A DNA stretch of 64,000 bases, taken from Martelella alba (lineage in GTDB: Bacteria > Pseudomonadota > Gammaproteobacteria > Enterobacterales > Enterobacteriaceae). The position numbers and the translations under genes were made by a program. The notes beneath the pieces were generated by a model. It made no database searches. It was not told where the DNA came from and saw only the letters and a program-made list of their open reading frames with translations. The stretch covers positions 1 to 64,000 of the forward strand of contig NZ_SZPQ01000009.1 in the NCBI RefSeq assembly GCF_005217455.1, read 5' to 3'. Positions 30,675 to 42,600 of this stretch are shown here, piece after piece; within the stretch, counting starts at the first letter, position 1, and the number at the start of each line of letters is the position of its first letter.

Positions 30675-31274
30675 TCATCGTCGCCAATGGCGGAATTTCT
30701 TATAACGCAGCGCTAATAACAACGCGGCCGCCAAGGCGTAAACGACGGGTTGCGGCGATAGGATTTTCACCGACCAAATATAATGAATGGGTGCCAGTAC
30801 CGCCACCACATACACCAGATTATGCAACGCCTGCCAGCGGCTTTTCAGGCGCCGCTGCGCCCATTGTGTGGAGGTGGCGGCCAATGCCAGTAAAATGAGC
30901 CAACTGATTATCCCCAGAGTTAAATAGGGCCGCCGCACCAGCTCGCTGCCCAGCAGCGCCAGATTATCCATGCCCAGCTCCAGCAGCGCGTAGCTGAGCA
31001 GATGCAGGGTAACCCAGAAAAAACACCACAGGCCCAGCAAACGGCGGCAGCGGATCAACAGAGGCTGGCGGCCGTAACGGGCCAGGGGCGTCACCAGCAG
31101 CGAGCCTAGCAGCAATTTAAGCGCCATTCGTCCGGTGAAATGCTGGATATCCTTGGCGGGATCGGCGCTAAAGTCGCCTTGCGCGACCGCGAAGACCAGC
31201 CAAACCAGAGGCAGAAAGGCAGCCGAATGCAGCAAGACTTTCAGCCAAAACACCTGCCTGAGGGTGAGGCGCAC
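30675..31274 (-). CDS. msrQ: MsrQ heme-binding membrane subunit of the MsrPQ methionine sulfoxide reductase
   Basis: 199 residues, about six membrane segments, heme b protein that passes quinone electrons to MsrP. The first helices carry histidine ligands ([13 protein letters not shown] and [30 protein letters not shown]). It starts with GTG directly after the msrP stop codon, so it is translationally coupled. In E. coli msrPQ lies elsewhere; its place upstream of aroQ follows the Yersinia/Pectobacterium order. The 220-bp gap to aroQ holds no evident gene. Confidence 0.94.
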   Translation of the reverse strand: MRLTLRQVFWLKVLLHSAAFLPLVWLVFAVAQGDFSADPAKDIQHFTGRMALKLLLGSLLVTPLARYGRQPLLIRCRRLLGLWCFFWVTLHLLSYALLELGMDNLALLGSELVRRPYLTLGIISWLILLALAATSTQWAQRRLKSRWQALHNLVYVVAVLAPIHYIWSVKILSPQPVVYALAAALLLALRYKKFRHWRR

Positions 31275-32276
31275 TTAAAAATTCTCCCGTAAATCCAGTC
31301 CGCGATACAGTTTGGCCACTTCGCGGGCATAGCCGTTAAACAGTAACGTCGGTTGGCGTTTCACGTCCAGAATACCACCGGCGCCTATCACCCGTTCGCT
31401 GGCCTGGGACCAGCGGGGATGATCCACATGGGGGTTGACGTTGGCGTAGAAACCGTATTCATTGGGGGCCGCCAGGTTCCAGGTGGTGGGCGGCCGGTTG
31501 CGGACCAGACTGATGCGCACGATGGATTTTATTCCCTTGAAACCGTATTTCCAGGGAATAATCAACCGAATCGGCGCGCCATTTTGCGGCGGTAGGGTTT
31601 TACCGTAGACGCCCACGGTCAGCAGCGTCAGCGGATGCATCGCTTCGTCCAGCCGCAAGCCCTCCACATAAGGATAAGACAGGCCCCCGCCCAGCAGACT
31701 GTCTTTCTCGCCAGGCAACTGTTTAGGATCATCCAGGGTCTGAAACGCCACATAGCGGGCCTGGCTGGTGGGTTGCGCCCGTTTAAGCAGTTTGCCCAGT
31801 TCGAAGCCTATCCAAGGCACCACCATCGACCAGGCTTCCACACAGCGCATGCGATAGATGCGTTGTTCCAGGGGAAAACGCTTGAAGATATCGTCCATAT
31901 CCAGTGTCATCGGCTGGGCGACTTCGCCGTCGACGGCGATTTTCCAGCCGGCGGTTTGCAGTCCGCCGGCGTTGCGGGCCGGATCGGATTTGTCCATGCC
32001 GAACTCATAAAAATTATTATAGCCGGTGACTTTGTCCTCCGGCGTGAGCGGCAAGTCGGCCTGCCACTGCGGCGGCCGGTCGAAAGTCAGGGGCTTGCCC
32101 GGCGGCGCCTTGACCGGCGTGAAGGATTTCAGCCAGGAGGCCAGATCCGCCTGGGCCTGGGAGGGTACGCTCAGGGCGGCGGCGGCGATACCAAGCGCTT
32201 TCAAAACCTTTCGGCGTTGAAAAAAAGCGTCTTCGGCGGTCACATCGGCATCACGCAGGGGACGATAGCGGTTCAT
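31275..32276 (-). CDS. msrP: MsrP periplasmic molybdoenzyme, protein-methionine sulfoxide reductase
   Basis: Repairs oxidised methionine in periplasmic proteins using a molybdopterin cofactor. The start at 32276 ([20 protein letters not shown]) gives 333 residues as in E. coli; GGAG lies 6 bp upstream. A twin-arginine signal (RRKVLKALG, cleavage near AQA) directs folded export. The Mo-ligand cysteine region [16 protein letters not shown] and the C-terminus [19 protein letters not shown] are conserved. Confidence 0.96.
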   Translation of the reverse strand: MNRYRPLRDADVTAEDAFFQRRKVLKALGIAAAALSVPSQAQADLASWLKSFTPVKAPPGKPLTFDRPPQWQADLPLTPEDKVTGYNNFYEFGMDKSDPARNAGGLQTAGWKIAVDGEVAQPMTLDMDDIFKRFPLEQRIYRMRCVEAWSMVVPWIGFELGKLLKRAQPTSQARYVAFQTLDDPKQLPGEKDSLLGGGLSYPYVEGLRLDEAMHPLTLLTVGVYGKTLPPQNGAPIRLIIPWKYGFKGIKSIVRISLVRNRPPTTWNLAAPNEYGFYANVNPHVDHPRWSQASERVIGAGGILDVKRQPTLLFNGYAREVAKLYRGLDLRENF

Positions 32277-32544
32277 AACAGGCTCCATCGCGTCAACACA
32301 AGTGGCATATCCATTATGATGGGTAAAAACGTTTTTTATTCCCACCGCCGAAAACTTTTCTTCGTCTTGCGGGGCGCGCGCGCCGCAAGACACCACAAAC
32401 GGACGGAACAAAATATGTCATTTCGCCGCGACAACCGATACACTTAACGGGGAATTGGCGGCGAGCGCAACATCGGCAGCATTATCGTCGCCTTGCACGG
32501 TGCCGCGCCGCAGGTGGGCAGCAGACAATTAGCGGGGCTCAGGG

Positions 32545-34473
32545 ATGCGATTGATCGTCAGACTTTCCGCAATGATGGCCTTATTATGCTCGCTGGTGAC
32601 GTTACTGATCCTGTCGGGCAGCGCGTTGAGTTTCTTCTATCTCAGCCAAAGCCGGACCGAGCGCCAGTTCGCGGCGCTGGCGACTACCCTGGACAAAGCC
32701 CTCGATGATCAGCCGCCGCCGGCGCTCGCCCGCTGGCTGCCTTATGCCTTAAACAGCAGCGGCGTCGAGCAACTGATTATCCGCCGGGGCGGGCATATCG
32801 TCTATCACTACTCCGCGCCGGCGGATATCGGTTCGCCATCCTACGGGCAACGCCCGCGACGGCTGGCGCTGGCGCATCATCCCGAATACCAGGTGCTGGC
32901 GAGCTACCCTATTGTGCCCCTTGCGGAAGTCCGCACGCCGGGCGTCACAGCGCCGGTGGGCGCCGCCATTATCGCCATCGTGCTGGCGCTGCTGACCGTT
33001 GTCCATTGGCTGCGACGGCAGATACGACCCCAGGAGTCGCTGGAATCCCGGGCGCGGCGAATTATCCACGGCGAACGGGACACGGTGCGGGAGTCCGCCG
33101 GCGAGTCTTCCTCGCTAACCGGCCATGCCATCGATCGGCTGCTAAACGATTTGGCCCAGGCGCGGGAGCAACGCGGCCGGGTCGATATCCTTATCCGGGC
33201 CTTTGCCGCCCGCGATGCCAAAACCGGGCTCAGCAACAGGCTGTTTTTCGACAGTCAACTGGCCTTGCAACTGGATGATAGCCAGGAATCCGGACCGTAT
33301 GGCGCGGTACTGCTGCTGCGTTCGCCGGACGGCGAAATTTTTGAGGGCCGGGTGGGCAAAACGCCGGAAAACGATCTGTTCCATCTGTTTATCGATGGGA
33401 TTTCCGCCTGCGCCAAGCGCTACCCCGACGCGCTGCTGGCGCGCTATTTCCAGGGCGATCTGGCTTTGCTGCTGCCGCACGGCTCCCTTAAGGAAGCGGA
33501 ATCCCTGGCCGCGCAATGCATCGGCGCGCTAACGACGTTGACCGGCCTGCCGGCGGGGCGGCGGGAGAATGTGCTGAACATCGGCATTTGTCTGTATCGG
33601 CGCGGGCAGGCCGCGGTGGACGTCATGGAGGCCGCGGAGCAGGCGGTGCGCGAAGCGGTGTTGCAAGGGGGCAATACCTGGTCGGTGTATGGCGGCCGGC
33701 AGCCGGGGCCGGCGCGCGGCAGCGTCAAATGGCGTACCTTGCTGGAACGCACGCTGTCGCAAGGCGGGCCGCGGCTTTTCATTCGTCCCGCCTTCGATAG
33801 TCGCGGGCAACCTGATCATCTGGTTATCATCAATCGCATCATCGATGGGGACGAGACGGTGGCCTCCGCCGAGTTTTTACCCCTGTATCGCCAGTTGGGC
33901 CGGCTGACGGATTACGACCGTTTACAACTGAACCGGACCATTGCGCTGCTGGATCAACTGCCGCAGCAAGTCCTGTCGATTACCGTGAGCGCCGATTCGC
34001 TAATGCAACAGGCATTCGTCGTGTGGCTGCGCGATACGTTGATGCAGTGCGGTAAATCGCAGCGACAGCACATAATGTTTGAACTTGTCGAGGCCGATCT
34101 GTGTCAACACTTGGGTCAATTACGGCCGGCATTGCGTTTGCTGACCGGTTTGGGCTGCCGTCTGACGGTGTCGCAGGCCGGACTGACCATGGTCAGTACC
34201 GCTTATATTACCGCCGTGCCGGTGACGCTTCTCAAGCTGCATCCCGGATTGGTAAGGGATATCGATCGGCGCGCGGAAAACCGGCTGTTTGTGCAAAGCC
34301 TCTCGGAAGCCTGCCTCGGTACGCCGACGCGGGTTTACGCCACCGGCGTCAAAACCCAGTCGGAATGGCAAACCCTGACCGATCATGCCGTGGCGGGGGG
34401 CCAGGGCGATTTTTTCGCGCCGTTGACGCCGTTGGATCAGGTGGTAAAAAAATATTCACGCCGGAACGCGTGA
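32545..34473 (+). CDS. csrD: CsrD regulator of CsrB/CsrC small-RNA decay
   Basis: Inner-membrane protein that targets the sRNAs CsrB and CsrC for RNase E cleavage. 642 residues (E. coli 646): a TM segment at about 5-32 and another at about 132-152, then degenerate GGDEF and EAL domains. The GGDEF site reads FQGDL (HRSDF in E. coli) and the EAL site is absent, consistent with no c-di-GMP turnover. The end KTQSEWQTLTDHAVAGGQGDFFA matches the family. It lies just before mreB, as in E. coli. Confidence 0.94.
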   Translation: MRLIVRLSAMMALLCSLVTLLILSGSALSFFYLSQSRTERQFAALATTLDKALDDQPPPALARWLPYALNSSGVEQLIIRRGGHIVYHYSAPADIGSPSYGQRPRRLALAHHPEYQVLASYPIVPLAEVRTPGVTAPVGAAIIAIVLALLTVVHWLRRQIRPQESLESRARRIIHGERDTVRESAGESSSLTGHAIDRLLNDLAQAREQRGRVDILIRAFAARDAKTGLSNRLFFDSQLALQLDDSQESGPYGAVLLLRSPDGEIFEGRVGKTPENDLFHLFIDGISACAKRYPDALLARYFQGDLALLLPHGSLKEAESLAAQCIGALTTLTGLPAGRRENVLNIGICLYRRGQAAVDVMEAAEQAVREAVLQGGNTWSVYGGRQPGPARGSVKWRTLLERTLSQGGPRLFIRPAFDSRGQPDHLVIINRIIDGDETVASAEFLPLYRQLGRLTDYDRLQLNRTIALLDQLPQQVLSITVSADSLMQQAFVVWLRDTLMQCGKSQRQHIMFELVEADLCQHLGQLRPALRLLTGLGCRLTVSQAGLTMVSTAYITAVPVTLLKLHPGLVRDIDRRAENRLFVQSLSEACLGTPTRVYATGVKTQSEWQTLTDHAVAGGQGDFFAPLTPLDQVVKKYSRRNA

Positions 34474-35960
<1,487 letters not shown>

Positions 35961-35969
35961 CCTGCCTCG

Positions 35970-36033
35970 AAAAGGGGGGAACCGCCCGGGTGAACGCTGA
36001 TATTTTTCATCCTGGCCGGCGCCCCCCTTTTTT
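35970..36033 (+). terminator. mreB-mreC intercistronic terminator/attenuator
   Basis: A perfect 10-bp stem, AAAAGGGGGG (35970-35979) with CCCCCCTTTT (36022-36031), closes a 42-nt loop and ends in a T-run. It lies 10 bp after mreB and 21 bp before mreC. It probably ends most mreB transcripts, so that MreB is made in excess of MreC and MreD. Confidence 0.7.
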
Positions 36034-36054
36034 GTTGAGGAACTTGCAAAGCTT

Positions 36055-37059
36055 ATGAAGCCGATTTTCAGCAGGGGCCCTTCTCTGCAACTCCGTTTGT
36101 TCCTGGCCGTGCTGGTTGCCGGCGCGGTGATATTCGCCGATAGCCGGCTTGGGACGTTCGTCCAGATCCGCACCTATATGGACACCGCCGTAAGTCCTTT
36201 TTATTTTCTGGCCAACGGCCCGCGTAAAATGCTGGATAATCTCTCCCAGACTTTAGCCTCGCGGGACCAGTTGGAACTGGAAAACCATGCGCTGCGCCAG
36301 GATCTGCTGCAAAAAAACAGCGAATTGCTGTTGCTCGGACAGTATCGCCAGGAAAACGCCCGCCTGCGGGAATTGCTGGGGTCGCCGTTGCGCCAGGACG
36401 AACAAAAAATGGTGGCGCAGGTCTTATCCACCAGCACCGATCCATACAGCGATCAAGTGGTCATTGATAAAGGATTGGATAATGGCGTCTATGTGGGGCA
36501 GCCGGTTATCAGCGATAAGGGCGTAGTCGGGCAGGTGGTGGCCGCCGGCAAATTCACCAGCCGGGTGCTGCTGATTTGCGATGCCTCGCACGCGTTGCCG
36601 ATCCAGGTCCTGCGCAACGATATCCGGGTCATCGTGGCCGGCAATGGCTGTAGCGAGGATTTGCAACTGGAGCATCTGCCCGCCAATACCGATATTCGCG
36701 TCGGCGACGTGCTGGTGACTTCCGGACTTGGCGGCCGTTTCCCGGAGGGTTATCCGGTAGCGGTGGTGTCGTCGGTGAAAGTCGATACGCAACGGGCCTA
36801 TACCGTGATCCAGGCGCGTCCCACGGCCCAATTGCGCCGTCTGCGCTATTTACTGCTGCTTTGGGGCGCCGATCCGCGCGGCGAGGTGCCCCTGCCACCG
36901 GCCGAGGTCCATCGGGTGGCGAATGAGCGGCTCATGCAGATGATGCCGCAAGTATTGCCGACTCAGGAAATCATGGGACCGACGGCGCCCGCCGCGCCGC
37001 CGTCGCCGGACGGCTCCGCCCCGTCTTCGGCCAGCCCGCCATCCGGGGCCAACCCATGA
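36055..37059 (+). CDS. mreC: rod-shape-determining protein MreC
   Basis: Bitopic scaffold of the elongasome: a short cytoplasmic tail, one TM segment (about 13-30), a coiled coil (about 60-110) and periplasmic beta domains ([40 protein letters not shown]). 334 residues; E. coli has 367, mainly through a longer Pro/Gln/Ala-rich tail, and a short version of that tail is seen here. It overlaps mreD by 4 bp. Confidence 0.97.
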   Translation: MKPIFSRGPSLQLRLFLAVLVAGAVIFADSRLGTFVQIRTYMDTAVSPFYFLANGPRKMLDNLSQTLASRDQLELENHALRQDLLQKNSELLLLGQYRQENARLRELLGSPLRQDEQKMVAQVLSTSTDPYSDQVVIDKGLDNGVYVGQPVISDKGVVGQVVAAGKFTSRVLLICDASHALPIQVLRNDIRVIVAGNGCSEDLQLEHLPANTDIRVGDVLVTSGLGGRFPEGYPVAVVSSVKVDTQRAYTVIQARPTAQLRRLRYLLLLWGADPRGEVPLPPAEVHRVANERLMQMMPQVLPTQEIMGPTAPAAPPSPDGSAPSSASPPSGANP

Positions 37060-37544
37060 ACCGGTATAACCGTAATGGCACATGGGTCATTTGGTTGTCG
37101 TTCCTGGTCGCGATCATTTTGCAAATCATGCCCTGGCCGGATCAGCTTTACCTTTTCCGGCCGTCGTGGCTCAGCCTGGTGCTGATTTACTGGGTGATGG
37201 CCATTCCGCATCGGGTCAATGTCGGTACGGGTTTTTTGCTCGGGCTCATCTTGGATCTGGTGCTGGGGTCCATCTTGGGCGTCAGGGCGCTGGCGCTGAG
37301 CATCTTGGCCTATCTGGTGGCGTTCAAGTTTCAGCTATTCAGAAATATGGCGTTATGGCAGCAATCACTGGTGGTGGTTTTGCTGTCGCTCGCGATGCAT
37401 GTGATCGTGTTCTGGGCGGAATTCCTGGTGATAAATATTTCGTTCAGGCCGGAAATATTCTGGAGTAGCGTGGTGGATGGGGTATTGTGGCCGTGGTTGT
37501 TTTTGCTGATGCGCAAAATCCGCCGCCAGTTTTTGGTACAGTGA
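37056..37544 (+). CDS. mreD: rod-shape-determining protein MreD
   Basis: Integral membrane partner of MreC, 162 residues as in E. coli, with five to six membrane segments ([51 protein letters not shown]). Its ATG overlaps the mreC stop by 4 bp. Confidence 0.97.
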   Translation: MNRYNRNGTWVIWLSFLVAIILQIMPWPDQLYLFRPSWLSLVLIYWVMAIPHRVNVGTGFLLGLILDLVLGSILGVRALALSILAYLVAFKFQLFRNMALWQQSLVVVLLSLAMHVIVFWAEFLVINISFRPEIFWSSVVDGVLWPWLFLLMRKIRRQFLVQ

Positions 37545-37551
37545 GGGACGG

Positions 37552-38121
37552 ATGAAGGCAATTTATCTGGCTTCCGGCTCGCCGCGACGTACCGCGTTGC
37601 TAAGCTTGCTGGGAGTGTCTTTCGATGTTCTGCATGCGCCGGTGGCCGAACAACGCATGCCCGACGAGGCCGCGGCGGATTACGTGCAACGGCTGGCGCT
37701 GGAGAAAGCGCGGGCCGGGGTGGCCATCGCCCCCGAGGCAAGGCCGGTGCTGGGGGCGGATACCATCGTGGTGCTGGATGACGAAATCCTGGAAAAACCC
37801 CGCGACGGCGCCGATGCCGCCCGTATGCTGCGTTTGCTGTCCGGCCGGGGCCATCGGGTCATGACCGCCATCGCTGTGGCGGATAAAGCGCGGCAACGGG
37901 TTCAACGGGTTGATACCGAGGTGGTTTTCCGGTCATTGTCCAATGAGGATATCGATCGCTATATCGCGTCCGGCGAGCCGATGGACAAAGCGGGCGCTTA
38001 CGGAATTCAGGGCCTTGGCGGGGCTTTCGTCAGGTCGATTAACGGCAGTTATCACGCCGTGGTGGGATTGCCGCTGGTGGAAACCTCGGAATTACTCTGC
38101 CAATTCACGGCGTTAACCTAG
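37552..38121 (+). CDS. yhdE: Maf-like dTTP/UTP pyrophosphatase
   Basis: Nucleotide pyrophosphatase of the Maf/HAM1-like family, possibly removing modified pyrimidine nucleotides; Maf proteins delay septum formation when overproduced. 189 residues. Conserved blocks are [36 protein letters not shown] (catalytic Asp) and [16 protein letters not shown]. It starts 7 bp after mreD and precedes rng, the E. coli order. The specific YhdE (dTTP/UTP) subgroup is inferred from position. Confidence 0.95.
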   Translation: MKAIYLASGSPRRTALLSLLGVSFDVLHAPVAEQRMPDEAAADYVQRLALEKARAGVAIAPEARPVLGADTIVVLDDEILEKPRDGADAARMLRLLSGRGHRVMTAIAVADKARQRVQRVDTEVVFRSLSNEDIDRYIASGEPMDKAGAYGIQGLGGAFVRSINGSYHAVVGLPLVETSELLCQFTALT

Positions 38122-38134
38122 GTACGGTGACAAC

Positions 38135-39604
38135 ATGGCTGCAGAATTACTGATTAATATCACGCCTTCCGAAACCCGTGTCGCTTATATCGACGGCGGC
38201 ATCCTACAGGAAATTCACATTGAGCGGGAAGCGCGGCGAGGTATCGTCGGTAATATCTATAAAGGCCGGGTCAGCCGGGTATTGCCGGGGATGCAGGCGG
38301 CGTTTGTGGATATCGGCCTGGATAAGGCGGCGTTTTTGCACGCCTCCGACATCATGCCGCATACCGAATGCGTGGCCGGCGAAGAACAGAAAAATTTTCA
38401 TGTGCGCGATATTGCCGAACTGGTCAGGCAGGGACAGGACATTATGGTGCAGGTGGTCAAAGATCCGCTGGGCACCAAAGGCGCCCGCCTGACCACCGAT
38501 ATTACGCTGCCGTCCCGCTACCTGGTGTTTATGCCGGGCGCGGCCCATGTCGGCGTATCTCAACGTATCGACAGCGAAGAAGAGCGCGAACGGCTCAAAC
38601 GCGTGGTGGCCGATTACTGCGATGATCAGGGGGGGTTTATTATCCGCACCGCCGCCGAAGGGGTCGGCGAGGAGGAACTGTCCCAGGACGCGGCGTTTCT
38701 CAAACGCTTATGGAGCAAAGTCACCGAGCGCAAACGGCGCGGCCAGACCCGCTACATGCTATACGGGGAACTGGCGCTGGCGCAACGGGTCCTGCGCGAT
38801 TTCGCCGGCGCCGCGCTCGATCGTATCCGGGTGGATTCACGCCTTACCTACGATTTGCTGGTGGATTTCACCGGCGAATATATACCGGAAATGACCCACA
38901 AGCTGGAGCATTACAACGGCAAACAACCCATATTCGATCTGTATGATGTCGAAAACGAAATACAGCGCTCCCTGGAACGTAAAGTCGAACTCAAGTCCGG
39001 CGGCTATCTGATTATCGATCAGACCGAGGCCATGACCACCATCGATATCAACACCGGCGCTTTCGTCGGGCATCGCAATCTCGACGAAACCATCTTCAAT
39101 ACCAATATTGAGGCGACCCAGGCCATTGCCCGCCAGCTCCGGCTGCGTAATCTGGGCGGCATTATCATTATCGACTTTATTGATATGAACAACGAGGAGC
39201 ATCGACGGCGGGTACTGCATTCCCTGGAGCAGGCGTTGAGCAAGGATAGGGTTAAAACGGGCATTAACGGCTTTTCCCAGCTCGGCCTGGTGGAAATGAC
39301 CCGCAAGCGGACCCGTGAAAGTATTGAACATATCCTTTGCAGCGAGTGTCCTACCTGTCATGGCCGCGGTACGGTGAAAACCATCGAAACCGTATGCTAC
39401 GAAATTATGCGGGAGATTGTGCGGGTGCATCATGCCTATGATTCCGATCGCTTTCTGGTCTATGCTTCGCCGACGGTGGGCGAGGCATTGAAAAGCGACG
39501 AGTCCCATGCGCTGGCGGAGGTGGAGATTTTCGTCGGTAAACAGGTCAAAGTTCAGATTGAACCGCTTTACAGTCAGGAACAGTTTGATGTAGTCATGAT
39601 GTAG
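38135..39604 (+). CDS. rng: ribonuclease G
   Basis: Endoribonuclease maturing the 5' end of 16S rRNA and degrading some mRNAs. 489 residues, the same as E. coli. An S1-type RNA-binding part is at about 38-128 (VGNIYKGRVSRVLPGMQAAF), followed by the DNase I-like catalytic region with DIN and DFIDM acidic residues (TTIDINTGAFVGHRN, IIIIDFIDMNNEEHRR). The zinc-link CPTCHGRG is near residue 410. The tail ends in the family sequence LYSQEQFDVVMM. Confidence 0.98.
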   Translation: MAAELLINITPSETRVAYIDGGILQEIHIEREARRGIVGNIYKGRVSRVLPGMQAAFVDIGLDKAAFLHASDIMPHTECVAGEEQKNFHVRDIAELVRQGQDIMVQVVKDPLGTKGARLTTDITLPSRYLVFMPGAAHVGVSQRIDSEEERERLKRVVADYCDDQGGFIIRTAAEGVGEEELSQDAAFLKRLWSKVTERKRRGQTRYMLYGELALAQRVLRDFAGAALDRIRVDSRLTYDLLVDFTGEYIPEMTHKLEHYNGKQPIFDLYDVENEIQRSLERKVELKSGGYLIIDQTEAMTTIDINTGAFVGHRNLDETIFNTNIEATQAIARQLRLRNLGGIIIIDFIDMNNEEHRRRVLHSLEQALSKDRVKTGINGFSQLGLVEMTRKRTRESIEHILCSECPTCHGRGTVKTIETVCYEIMREIVRVHHAYDSDRFLVYASPTVGEALKSDESHALAEVEIFVGKQVKVQIEPLYSQEQFDVVMM

Positions 39605-39650
39605 GCCGGGCGCCATCTTTGCCGACGCCGCGGCCGGGAACAGAAATGGG

Positions 39651-39672
39651 GCCCTTCGCCTAAGCGAAGGGC
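39651..39672 (+). other. rng-yhdP intercistronic hairpin
   Basis: Perfect 9-bp stem GCCCTTCGC / GCGAAGGGC with a 4-nt loop, 22 bp before the yhdP start. No T-run follows. It is probably an RNA-processing or stability element. Confidence 0.6.
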
Positions 39673-39694
39673 GACGGGATGCAAGGAGAAAGGC

Positions 39695-42600
39695 TTGAAG
39701 CGACTGCCGGGGATATTGCTGGCCCTAAGTGCAACCCTCATTGTCCTGGTGGCGTTGGCGGTGAGCGCGCTGCGTTTGGCCCTCCCTTATCTGGATTCGT
39801 TCCGGCCGCAGATTCTTCGGCAAATCAATTCCGCCTACGGTTTAAACGTCACCGCCGGCGAAATGCACGGCAGTTGGCAGTCTTTCGGCCCGACGTTGGA
39901 GATTCGCAATCTCACATCGGAGACTGACCAGGAAACGCTGGCTATCCGGCGGGTTACGGTGGCGCTGAACGTTTGGCAATCCCTTTTGCATTGGCGCTGG
40001 CAATTCCGGGATGTCACCTTCTATCATTTACATCTCGATCTCAATGCCACGCTGCTTGGCCGGGATCGCCAGGGCAGCCCCATTAAATCCGACGAACTGT
40101 CCGATCTGCTGTTCCGGCAATTCGATCATTTCATTTTGCGCGACAGCGAAGTGTCGTTTTTGACGCCCTCCGGCGAGCGCAGCACGCTGTCGGTGCCGTC
40201 CCTGACCTGGCTCAATACCCGCCAGCGCCACCGGGCCGAAGGTGAAATCAGCCTGTCGAACAGGGTGTCGCCGCAAGGCGCCATCCAGTTGCGTATGGAT
40301 TTGAACGATGAAAGCGGCTTGCTCGATAACGGCACGGTCTACCTACGGGCGGACGATATCGATCTGAAGCCGTGGTTCAGTCAGTGGCTGCGCGACCAGA
40401 CCGGCTTGAAAAACACTGATTTCAGCCTGGCCGCCTGGATTCATCTAAAAAAGGGCAATATCGCCGGCGGCGACATGATGCTATCGCGGGGCCTGGCTGA
40501 GTGGGCGGATGGCGATAAGCCTCACCGGCTGGATGTGACGAATTTGTTTATGCACCTGAGCCGGCGCAACGAGGGTTGGCAACTGGATATCCCGAAGCTG
40601 GATATCGCCACCGACGGCGACGCCTGGCTGCCGGGGGCTTTATCGCTTTATTGGCAACCGGAGAAAAACCATCTGTTTTCCCCGGATCAAGCCAGCGAAA
40701 TTCACATCCGCGCCCGACAGCTGCGTCTGGAGCGCTTCGCGCCGTTTCTCTCGCTGGCCTCGTTCGTGACGCCCAACCTGCGCGATCGCTGGCGGGATTT
40801 GCAGCCGAAGGGCGATTTGACGACCCTTGCCATGGATATCCCCCTCAGGCATCCGGAAAAGACCCGATTCCAGGCCAATTGGCGCGATATCAGCTGGCGG
40901 CAGTGGCAGCTACTGCCCGGCGCCGATCATGTCACCGGCTCGGCGTCCGGTACGCTGGAAAACGGCCGGCTAACCCTGGCGCTGGATAACAGCACCCTGC
41001 CTTACCAGGGTATGTTCCATGCGCCGCTTAGCGTGCGGCAGGCCAGAGCCAGTCTCCATTGGCGCGATGATGCCCAGGGGCTGGCGTTATGGGGGGAGAA
41101 TCTCGATGTGCGCGCCGACGCCCTGTGGCTGACCGGCGATTTCTATTTCCACCAGCCGGCCGGGGGCGAGCCCTGGCTGGATATTCTCTCCGGCATACGC
41201 CTGTATGATGCCGCCCAGGCCTGGCGCTACTTCCCCGAACCACTGATGGGGCCGCATCTGGTCAAGTATCTGACCGGCGCGCTGAAAGGCGGTCGGGTGG
41301 ATAATGCCACATTGGTGTTCGCCGGCAATCCGAAACAATTCCCCTTTCGGCACAATGACGGCCAGTTCGAGGTGTGGGTACCCCTGCGCCAGGCCGATTA
41401 CGAATTCGAACCGGGCTGGCCGCATCTGACCCCTCTGGATATCGACCTGGATTTCGTGAACGACGGTCTGTTTATGCGAGCGCCGCAAACACAGTTGGGC
41501 GAGGCGACGGGTCGCGATATCGTGGCCGCCATCCCCGATTATTCCAAGGAATTGCTGTTGATTGACGGGGACATCAACGGCACCGGCAAGGCTATCGGCG
41601 ACTATTTCAACCAGACGCCGTTGCAAAACTCCTTGGGCGCCGCTTTGCAGGAATTGCAGGTAGGCGGTAATGTCAGTGGGGACTTACATCTCGATATCCC
41701 CTTGGATGGGCAGCCAACAGTGGCCTCCGGTCGGGTCAATCTGCATAACAACAGTCTTTTTATCAAACCGTTGGGCACGGCGTTAAAAGACTTGAACGGG
41801 CAGTTTCGCTATCGTAACGGGGATTTGGACAGCGACGGGCTGAAGGCCCAATGGTTGGGACAACCGGTGAACATCGCGTTCAGTACCGCCGAACAGCCGC
41901 AAGCTTTCGACATTAATGTCGGTATGCAAGGCAACTGGGCCGTCGACCGGCTGCCCGGTATCCCCGCGCCCTTTGTGAAGCCCCTTAACGGGCAGGCGGC
42001 CTGGCAAAGCGCGATTGCCGTGACCGTTCCGGCCAAGGGCAAGACGTCCTATAAAATCGATTTGACCGGCGATCTTCGGGAAGTAAGCAGCCACTTGCCT
42101 GCGCCGCTGGATAAGCAAGGCGGCAAGGCCTTTCCCCTGACGGTCAATGTCGCCGGCGATTTGGCCGGTTTTACGCTCAGCGGCAGCGCCGCCGGTAATC
42201 AATTCAATTCCCAATGGCTGATGGGCCGACAGATTACGTTGGCGCGGGGCGCCTGGAGTCACGGCGGCGGCAAAATTCCGCCGTTGCCGGCCGATAAAAG
42301 CCTGACGTTGGATCTGCCGCCGCTGGACGGGGAACAGTGGCTGGCGTTGATGACGCCGCAATCACGCACCGCGGGCAAGGCGGTGGTCAGCCGGTTCCGT
42401 TTTCCCGAGGCGTTAACGCTGAAAACACCGTTATTGACCCTGGGCGGCCAGCAGTGGCACGAGTTGTCGCTGACTCGCCGCGATATCGCCGGCGGCAGCG
42501 CCGTCGCTCTTCAGGGACGGGAAGTCAGGGGGACGCTGTCCATGATGGATCAAGGCCCGTGGCGGGCCGACCTGGATTATCTTTATTACAACCCGCTGTG

